Assembly (NCBI RefSeq): GCF_000210295.1
Contig: NC_026744.1
Location: 1 to 64,000 of the forward strand
Length of the DNA: 64,000 bases
Direction: 5' to 3'
Source of the DNA: Trypanosoma brucei gambiense DAL972
Taxonomy: Eukaryota > Euglenozoa > Kinetoplastea > Trypanosomatida > Trypanosomatidae
The notes under the pieces are model-generated. The model was not told the origin of the DNA and did no database searches. It saw only the letters and a program-made list of their open reading frames with translations. The position numbers and the translations under genes were made by a program. Positions 57,709 to 64,000 of the stretch are shown one piece after another. Numbering within the stretch: position 1 is the stretch's first letter; the number at the start of each line of letters is the position of its first letter.

Positions 57709-60276
57709 TTATTGTGGCGCTTTCGAAGTGGTCCCCTTTACAGCCTTTAGTTTTTCCAACATCTTAACCAAGACACCTTTTTCCTTGCGGTAAACCTTGC
57801 TTGAAAGATCCTTCTGGGCATAGTGTTCAAGTAACGGCACATTTTCAAGTGCGTATGTGTAAGTAATACCAAGTGAAGTGAGGAGTGAGTTTTCCTCCTC
57901 CGTGAGGACAAAGGGATTCCTGTCTCCTTCTGCTTTCCACCCATTGTCTGTGCGGCTTCTTTGTGTGCGTGCGTAAGTGGCTCCCTGAATACCACGGCGG
58001 CTGAGTGCTGAGACAGCGGCTGTTTGAGGATGAACTCCTCCGGGTGACACACTTCGACGGCGCTTTCGCTCTGCCGGCGCCACGGTTTCGTTTCGTTTTT
58101 CAAACACCGGTTTAATGGGCAAAGATCGATTTAAAATCTCCACAGTGCCCTCTTCATAAAATCTCTTGGCATCAGATACGGTGGGAAACTGACAGAAGAT
58201 ACCGCTCTTGCTAACATTCAGCTTTATGGGGTAGTTACGAAACGGTAACTGCCGCTCAAGTTGAGTTCGGTCTAATCCTTCCCGATCACTTCCGAGGGCT
58301 TCCGTTGGAATAAAGCACTTTTCGAAGGGTTGGTCCAATGCTGCGATCTCCTCAGTCGCCTCCGCAACGTTTGCGGTGTCACCCGCGTCACCCGCCACCT
58401 GTCGACTAGTGGATTCTTTTTGATCATTACCTACCGAGTTCTCAGCTGTCGCCACACCTTCTCCGGACGGCACTGGGTCTTGTTTCAAAGGAATATCTGG
58501 CACTGCCGACGGTGGGGGGCTGCGTGGCGCCTCTACCTCTTTTGCCCATTCTGCTGGGCCCAGTGCGCGCATTAGAAAAGGAAGAGCAGGGGTAGCCGAT
58601 TCCTTGGAAACTTCATTCGCTGCTGCAGAGGCGGTGGTTGGTTGAGGTGCTGGTGGTGGTGGTGGTGGCGGCTGTACTGAAGGAGCCACCTCAACCTCTG
58701 TGTTCGTCCCAAAGGTTACAGTTATGGGGACGGTGGTTTGAGTGCCTGCATCATTGCCAAGAAGGGCCCGCCTACGTTGCACCGCATCTTTCCACGCCTC
58801 ACAAAATCGATTCGCAACAAATGTGAGATGCTTATCCATTTCATCACTGAAAGCCTCCGTGTAAATATTAGTTTGCGATAGGAGGAAGTCGCCGTCCTTT
58901 TCCTCCATGCAGAGAACACCACCCCACTGCCTTTGCATAACCTCCGCCAGCCCGCCCTCATCTGCTGAATTCAATTGAAGAGGTTCGAAACCGCTCCGTT
59001 CAGCAAAGGTATTAAAACTGGACAAGAGCAGAGGTTCGGCATCGGATGTGGGAAGGATTGTAGCCAGCAGCAACCCCGTGATATTCCAATCAGAACCATC
59101 CTTACTGGTGTGTGAAACCTGTGGGGGGTACATAAACAGTCCTTCCGCGCAGTCCTTCAGCCACTGAGTGGTGACCGTGATTACGGTTTCTCCATCCGCT
59201 TCCTCTAGTCCGCCTGGAGCGTCATCCTCATCATCTTCTGAAAAGGTACCAGGAGGAATCATTGTTACAGGGTCTTCATCATCCGCATTCTCCTCGTTCC
59301 ACACCCCCTCGTCTCCACATTCGACCATTGCGGTCGCAGAGTTACCCGCGCTGTAACTGAACTCGTCCTTTATGCTGTCATCGCTTTCATCAACTTCGTT
59401 CTTCACTAGTGACACGGAATCGGTATCAACCTTAGCCGACTTGGGTTCTGCAGAACGTCCCTCTGCAGAAGTAGGTAATACTGAGCATTCTTTCACTGCT
59501 TTTGCGGCACAACCCCCTGGGGGCAGATTCGAAATATCACCGGGTAAATTGGGAAGAGAACCCGAAACCACACAGTGAGTTGCGTCTTCACGCCTTGTCA
59601 CAATGTAACCACCGTGCTCATTGATTGATAGCGCTACGGTGGCATCCTCGCTAACCACTGGTTCGAGAAAAAAACGACAGTGGGAAAACAAGCGTGACCG
59701 GCAAAGTGTGGCACACGAAGAAATCGGGACGTGTGGAAGCCGTACTTGCCACTCCGCCAGACGCAAACAGGAAGAAAGGGCTCTCAATAGTGCAAGCGAG
59801 TGTGGCACCTGATTTACCCCATGCTTCACCTCCACAAGCTGCGGATACATGGATGGGCTCCAGTCAGCGCGCGAAGTTGTCACAATCACTGAAGTACTGT
59901 ACTCATCCGCACTGCACCCGATGCATGCAAGGTGTAGTTTGTGTCTCCCTGGTTCAGGATGAATGGACCGAATTTCGTCGAAGGCCGTCCACCCAAATAA
60001 GCTCAAAAGCTTCTTAGTCTTCGCTCGTTTCCACGGTGCAATCACAACAACAGTGCTACCAGCCAGTTTCAGGGTCTCCAAGAAGAGTGACGAGGTGGGG
60101 TAGGATGTTATTGACCGATATTCCCCATCCACAAGGAGGTACCGCTGCTCAGGTTGACCCGGTCGCCCTTCCAGATGGCTCGAATCCACAGGTTGGAATG
60201 TCAAAAGGGTGTCGGCAGAAACAAAAAAACGCAATCTCTTCCACGATGCACCGCTCCCACCGTCAACGTCGGTCAT
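57709..60276 (-). CDS. Degenerate FCP1-like protein: HAD-like domain plus BRCT
   Basis: An 855-residue protein. Residues 16-120 look like a HAD phosphatase of the FCP1/MDP-1 kind (FFVSADTLLTF at the place of the catalytic DxDxT strand, YPTSSLFLETLKLAGSTVVVIAPWKRAKTKKLL, FDEIRSIHPEPG), but the nucleophile motif is not intact. A BRCT-like region at about 193-388 has LFSHCRFFLEP, INEHGGYIVTRREDATHCVV and ITVTTQWLKDCAEGLFMYPP, split by an acidic insert of about 115 residues. A proline-rich run and a basic KRKRRR-like patch (AERKRRRSVSPGG) follow. HAD followed by BRCT is the layout of FCP1, the RNA polymerase II CTD phosphatase. The first ATG is at 60276; the frame extends upstream only from GTG. 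Confidence 0.7.
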   Translation of the reverse strand: MTDVDGGSGASWKRLRFFVSADTLLTFQPVDSSHLEGRPGQPEQRYLLVDGEYRSITSYPTSSLFLETLKLAGSTVVVIAPWKRAKTKKLLSLFGWTAFDEIRSIHPEPGRHKLHLACIGCSADEYSTSVIVTTSRADWSPSMYPQLVEVKHGVNQVPHSLALLRALSSCLRLAEWQVRLPHVPISSCATLCRSRLFSHCRFFLEPVVSEDATVALSINEHGGYIVTRREDATHCVVSGSLPNLPGDISNLPPGGCAAKAVKECSVLPTSAEGRSAEPKSAKVDTDSVSLVKNEVDESDDSIKDEFSYSAGNSATAMVECGDEGVWNEENADDEDPVTMIPPGTFSEDDEDDAPGGLEEADGETVITVTTQWLKDCAEGLFMYPPQVSHTSKDGSDWNITGLLLATILPTSDAEPLLLSSFNTFAERSGFEPLQLNSADEGGLAEVMQRQWGGVLCMEEKDGDFLLSQTNIYTEAFSDEMDKHLTFVANRFCEAWKDAVQRRRALLGNDAGTQTTVPITVTFGTNTEVEVAPSVQPPPPPPPAPQPTTASAAANEVSKESATPALPFLMRALGPAEWAKEVEAPRSPPPSAVPDIPLKQDPVPSGEGVATAENSVGNDQKESTSRQVAGDAGDTANVAEATEEIAALDQPFEKCFIPTEALGSDREGLDRTQLERQLPFRNYPIKLNVSKSGIFCQFPTVSDAKRFYEEGTVEILNRSLPIKPVFEKRNETVAPAERKRRRSVSPGGVHPQTAAVSALSRRGIQGATYARTQRSRTDNGWKAEGDRNPFVLTEEENSLLTSLGITYTYALENVPLLEHYAQKDLSSKVYRKEKGVLVKMLEKLKAVKGTTSKAPQ

Positions 60277-60691
60277 CCTATGTATAAACTTCGCGAAGTG
60301 GCAGAGGCAGGCTACCACTTAATCCTACAAAAGAACTGAAAATAGAAAGAGTAAAACGTAAATTGGAATGTGGAATATGGAATGTGAAATGTACGAGAAA
60401 CGAGTTGAGGCGAAATGACCCTAGGCGAATAACTTAACAACAACCGTGAATGAACTATGAGTAGTTTCAGAAGTGTTACGCAACTTCTTCATTCGCACAT
60501 TCAGAAACAGGTAGCCCGCAGTACCCTCTTTATGTCGTACCAACACACAATAGGCCCAACTATTGTAAACCTCCTAACAGCTTACGACCCACTCACATAA
60601 GAAATAGGGGGAAAAATAACAAATTGTGATGTGCACAAGAAAAACTGAAATTTTTTCTAAAAAATAGACGACAATGAAAGTTAGCGATCTC
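60277..60691 (-). other. Spacer, 3' UTR of B9D2
   Basis: About 415 bases. T-rich stretches on the coding strand near 60330-60350 may serve the FCP1-like gene. No gene. Confidence 0.5.
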
Positions 60692-61246
60692 TCAAGCACA
60701 ACGGACTCCTAATCGCTCCATACCGCGCGCGACAACGTTAAGGTGAAGGCGTACAGACCCACTGCTTATTGTCCGTAATTTGAACCTTTCATCGTTAGTA
60801 TGAATCATCGTTTTGTCGCAGAGCACCGGTCCACCACCCATTACCGCCTCCCTTAAGTTCTCATACAATCGAATGAAGAAATTCGGGTTCCAAAAGCACG
60901 GTTTCCAGGTCTCTACATTTACCTCCTGCTCCTCACCACCAGGTGGTGGCACAAACGCGACACCATAACCCGCCAGATCCTTCCTTCCATAGCCGTCTAC
61001 AGACCACACTTGCATTGAAATCTTTGGCCAACCTTCAACACTGCCCATTGTGTAATGAACATCAATGGGGAAGCACCACGCAATGCCTCCACATGAATCG
61101 CTCTCCATGATGTGCGTGCAGCCACTTGTGTGACCCTCTACTACACTCCAGTGCTCACCAGTAACAATCTCAAAAGCACAAAAATAAGACTTCCCACCAA
61201 AGTCTTCACCGAACGCTAAATCTCCAATAACATGAAGCTCTGCCAT
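60692..61246 (-). CDS. B9D2: B9 domain protein B9D2 (transition zone)
   Basis: A 184-residue B9-domain protein of the ciliary transition zone, partner of B9D1 and MKS1 in the MKS gate complex. It starts MAELHVIGDLAFGEDF exactly like B9D2 and continues with WSVVEGHTSGCTHIMES, FPIDVHYTMGSVEGWPKISMQVWS, DGYGRKDLAGYGVAFVPPPGG and the C-terminal GGGPVLCDKTMIHTNDERFKLRTISSG...VARGMERLGV. Length is close to human B9D2 (175). An upstream frame extension begins at a non-ATG codon; an AG at 61259-61258 leaves an 11-base 5' UTR. Confidence 0.95.
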   Translation of the reverse strand: MAELHVIGDLAFGEDFGGKSYFCAFEIVTGEHWSVVEGHTSGCTHIMESDSCGGIAWCFPIDVHYTMGSVEGWPKISMQVWSVDGYGRKDLAGYGVAFVPPPGGEEQEVNVETWKPCFWNPNFFIRLYENLREAVMGGGPVLCDKTMIHTNDERFKLRTISSGSVRLHLNVVARGMERLGVRCA

Positions 61247-61773
61247 GCCCAGGAACACTAACAACCACAAAGAGTCTGAAGTCAAATATGCGTAAACGAC
61301 CAAACGAATACTTCAAAAAACACGAAAGGAAAGAAGGAATAAAGGTGAAAATACGCAATAAAGAAATGCACAGGAGACATACAAACGACTGTATGCGTTT
61401 ATTATCTTCATTTGTCTCTCCTTTACGAGATTGAATTTGAGGGAGCCGGTATTTAAACAACTGCACGTTACCGCAGAATGTACACAACTGAATTTTCTGG
61501 ATCACCCGCGCTGGCCACTGTAACGTTCCTCCGTCGCAACGACTCGTTTTCCAAACCAACAACTATCAAATCACCAAAAGGTAAACTTTTAGCTAAGTAA
61601 ACAAAATAACACGTCCGTACAATGATACGATGGTAAAGAGGGAGAGTAAATAACCCAAATACACATATACAAGCGGAAACCAAATAGATACAGGTAAAGA
61701 ATAAAAAAAAATTAAAACATGAGCCACTTCAATCAAAAGGCTCCAGTAAAGCAGCGGTAGGAGCGGGAAATTG
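61247..61773 (-). other. Spacer, 3' UTR of the SPRY-domain gene
   Basis: About 525 AT-rich bases with the B9D2 splice signal at 61258. Short frames only; no gene. Confidence 0.5.
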
Positions 61774-64000
61774 CTAAGCAATGGTTGCAGTATCGCCCTC
61801 TTCACCAAAAATGACAAGAGGGAACAGAGGTTCCGGATCCTCCACGTCCAAAAACCTAAACGCCGTACCGAGGGAACGTCCATTAAGTGAGAAACTAAGT
61901 TCCTTGCAGTTAAAGTCAAGACAGACGGTAATTTGGGACCCGGAAGCGTATGAGCAACCGTACGGCACCCCGCTCGCATCATTCACGCTTGCAGCTATTG
62001 TTCCATTAGAGCGAAAGAGATAAGCTGGTGCCAAAGCGCGGCGTAGTCCGAAATATTTTGTTGTCACCCCGACAGCAAAAGTTTTGTCTGATGCGTTAGT
62101 TAATGAACGTGAAGCGCCGACACGAACATTAAAAAGCAATTTGCCCTCCGTTACTCCAACGGCTCCGAGAGCAAACATGGGAATTGTCACCACTGGAGGG
62201 CGGGTGCCCCGACGCCTCGTTTCTGCATTTATCAACTCCCGGGCTCTCGAAGCGTCACCTAAACAAATGTTTCCCCTATTCGACACAACGACATTGCCGC
62301 TCCGTACGGTGTCCCAGTAGTGCACAGGTTTTAGGAGCGAAGAATTTAACTCGAATTCAGGTGACTGAGGAGAGGACAACTCAAAGGGGGCCTCGCGGCT
62401 ACCATGATAGGAAACAGAATTTGTAACAGATAAACCGCCGTCGCTTGATTGCTCCACGCTTTGATCCACCTGAGCACAACCCACCATGTTATCATCCTCA
62501 TCTGTTAAAGTATTGACAGGTAATCCAAACTTTCCCACTGGTACACGTGAAAGGTTTGCTTCAGCCCCACTCGCTACATGCAGTGAAAGGGGTAAGTCAG
62601 TACAGGGGAAAAGATCACGAAGCTCTGCTTGGGGGGCCGCCCACTGACAGTCGGTCGAAAGACAACCGAGATGGCCACTGAATTCGGCAGAGAAACTACC
62701 CCGTATAGGATTAATGGGCTTTTGCTCTTTACAACTGATCTCAGAATCAATTGATGGATCTAACGGTTCAAACTCGTAGCTCCCTTGCTGAACGGTTAGT
62801 CCATGCGCATCATAAGACTTCTTCAGCACATCTGAATGCACCAGCCGAACACCGGTTTCCGCCTTCACAGTGCCTCTCATGACAGGTTCACGGGGCCTTG
62901 ACTCTCCACCCCTTTCCGCTGAGGTTACTACCTTCCGGTGACGCTCCGGAGATGAACCCCTAAATTGTGGAGCGCACATCCCACGTTCCTGCAAGGACAC
63001 AACCGTAGAGGGCAAGGGATTGCAAAGTCCATCGCTGCACACACCGAGGGAAGTGAGTATCTCCTGGTATAGTGAACTTGGAAATCGCTCGCGCGTGTGG
63101 ATGTCATCCAAGTTTGGCGTTACGAGATACGTATCGCAGGAAGCATTCACATCGCCTTTATCACTTTCATTTGGAGCAGGATATTCAATGCTTTCCGATA
63201 AAGATAAGGTATATTGCGTGTCCCTGGCAGATTGGTATTCAGCAGGCCTACTGGACGTACCTCGGTGGTACCATTCCGTTTCTCCCTGCGACTCCCCTGC
63301 ACCCGTCACCGGTGGCACCTCACCGTCGTCACATAAGTACATGTGAAACGAAACAGAGTCGTCGGAGCATTCACTATCTTTCCTCCCACTCTCACACACT
63401 TTTAAGGCACTACCTTTGAGAGGACCTCCCGCCACCACAACAAAAGCTTCATGCGCACTTCTGGGCTCGGCTCCTCCAAACACTGCTTCATCCAATAATA
63501 GCTGCACGGTGTCCACCAACTCCCGACGCGCAGAGTCCTGGTCATCCTCAGTATCAAACCTGAGTGCATTCTCTTGGGAAATGAGTTGAGATACGGTACC
63601 AGTTTCCGGAAGCGGCACTCCGTCATCAAGCGACGCAGTACCCAACTTTAGCGATTGGGAATCTGCACGCCGTGTTGACTGGCTCAACCCTTTTACGTCT
63701 AACCCAACAGACGGGCACCGGGGTGGCGGAGTAACTGTCACTTCAGCAACCACAGTGTTCAGGAGGGCCAAACGAGGTTCGATGGGAAGCGGCTCAGCGT
63801 CCAGCAACTTAAGACCTTCATCGTCGCAGCCTTGAGAGCGTTCAACTTCCATTGCAGCGCCACGGCGCTCATCCTTCATGGGAAATTCACTGAGGGGCGA
63901 TATAACATCCTCAGTTATCTTTATTGCTCTAACATCACCGCGGCCACGACTCAAAGAAAAATCGTGGACAGCAGTAAAATCCTGCCGAATAGCTCTCACT
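61774..64000 (-). CDS. SPRY-domain protein, 5' end outside the window
   Basis: The frame stays open to the window edge, so the N-terminus is missing unless translation begins at the internal ATG at 63879. About 740 residues are visible. The first 500 are hydrophilic and low-complexity with no recognised domain. The last 180 resemble a SPRY domain: VHYWDTVRSGNVVVSNRGNIC, GKLLFNVRVGASRSL, FAVGVTTKYFGLRRAL and CLDFNCKELSFSLNGRSLGTAF...EPLFPLVIF, matching the GDVIGCxLDxxxxxIxFxxNGxxLGxAF...LxPAVxL pattern. SPRY domains bind protein partners. No catalytic module is visible in this part. Confidence 0.75.
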   Translation of the reverse strand, partial: VRAIRQDFTAVHDFSLSRGRGDVRAIKITEDVISPLSEFPMKDERRGAAMEVERSQGCDDEGLKLLDAEPLPIEPRLALLNTVVAEVTVTPPPRCPSVGLDVKGLSQSTRRADSQSLKLGTASLDDGVPLPETGTVSQLISQENALRFDTEDDQDSARRELVDTVQLLLDEAVFGGAEPRSAHEAFVVVAGGPLKGSALKVCESGRKDSECSDDSVSFHMYLCDDGEVPPVTGAGESQGETEWYHRGTSSRPAEYQSARDTQYTLSLSESIEYPAPNESDKGDVNASCDTYLVTPNLDDIHTRERFPSSLYQEILTSLGVCSDGLCNPLPSTVVSLQERGMCAPQFRGSSPERHRKVVTSAERGGESRPREPVMRGTVKAETGVRLVHSDVLKKSYDAHGLTVQQGSYEFEPLDPSIDSEISCKEQKPINPIRGSFSAEFSGHLGCLSTDCQWAAPQAELRDLFPCTDLPLSLHVASGAEANLSRVPVGKFGLPVNTLTDEDDNMVGCAQVDQSVEQSSDGGLSVTNSVSYHGSREAPFELSSPQSPEFELNSSLLKPVHYWDTVRSGNVVVSNRGNICLGDASRARELINAETRRRGTRPPVVTIPMFALGAVGVTEGKLLFNVRVGASRSLTNASDKTFAVGVTTKYFGLRRALAPAYLFRSNGTIAASVNDASGVPYGCSYASGSQITVCLDFNCKELSFSLNGRSLGTAFRFLDVEDPEPLFPLVIFGEEGDTATIA

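Noticed and set aside
1..64000. Strand switch, CRISPR array, transposon or retroelement
   Set aside because: All supported genes are on one strand; no spaced direct repeats, reverse transcriptase, transposase or terminal repeats were seen.

Overview
The window reads as nuclear DNA of an African trypanosome, most likely the Trypanosoma brucei group (subgenus Trypanozoon). Every convincing gene lies on the minus strand. The genes have no introns and are separated by AT-rich spacers of 0.3-2 kb. Most starts are preceded on the coding strand by a pyrimidine tract and an AG, as expected for spliced-leader trans-splicing of a polycistronic transcription unit. A GRESAG4-type receptor adenylate cyclase, a kinetoplastid-specific family, is also present. 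Transcription runs from coordinate 64000 towards 1, so the upstream neighbour of each gene is at the higher coordinate. No strand switch, tRNA, rRNA, CRISPR array or mobile element was recognised.

Layout in transcription order: a 5'-partial SPRY-domain protein (61.8-64.0 kb); the transition-zone protein B9D2; a degenerate FCP1-like HAD/BRCT protein; a small membrane protein; diphthine-ammonia ligase DPH6; a protein with an RRM and a divergent YTH-like region; two coiled-coil proteins (50.1-52.3 and 46.5-49.5 kb); dynein light chain LC8; a 2.1 kb gene-free stretch; a kinesin-like protein whose motor has lost its nucleotide motifs; a BUD13-like protein; a PTPMT1-like phosphatase; a CID-like zinc-finger protein; a mitochondrial carrier; IFT144; a UCH-type deubiquitinase; a large mitochondrial dsRBD protein; CPSF100; a coiled-coil protein; a helical hypothetical protein; RPB6; TypA/BipA GTPase; ETF-beta; a mitochondrial hypothetical protein; a RAMP4-like protein; a Bet1-like SNARE; an 87-residue acidic protein; and the receptor adenylate cyclase.

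Two runs of exactly 100 N (9113-9212 and 33944-34043) are each flanked by near-identical sequence that ends flush at the Ns. The 33.9 kb case (about 1.38 kb, identical except for a TA-microsatellite length) is almost certainly an unjoined contig overlap, not a real duplication. The 9.1 kb case (about 2.66 kb, roughly 1% different, with differences concentrated at one end) may be the same artefact built from two alleles, or a real tandem pair.

As usual in trypanosomes, gene order does not follow pathways. Three themes recur: flagellum/cytoskeleton (IFT144, B9D2, LC8, pseudo-kinesin, coiled-coil proteins, cyclase), nuclear RNA synthesis and processing (RPB6, CPSF100, CID-like, FCP1-like, BUD13-like, RRM-YTH), and mitochondrion (ETF-beta, TypA, carrier, phosphatase, dsRBD protein, 463-residue protein). 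The most interesting proteins are the pseudo-kinesin, the RRM-YTH protein and the FCP1-like/CID-like pair in an organism known to lack CTD heptads. Many open frames begin upstream at non-ATG codons; I placed starts at the first ATG after the likely splice acceptor. Residue numbers below use those starts.
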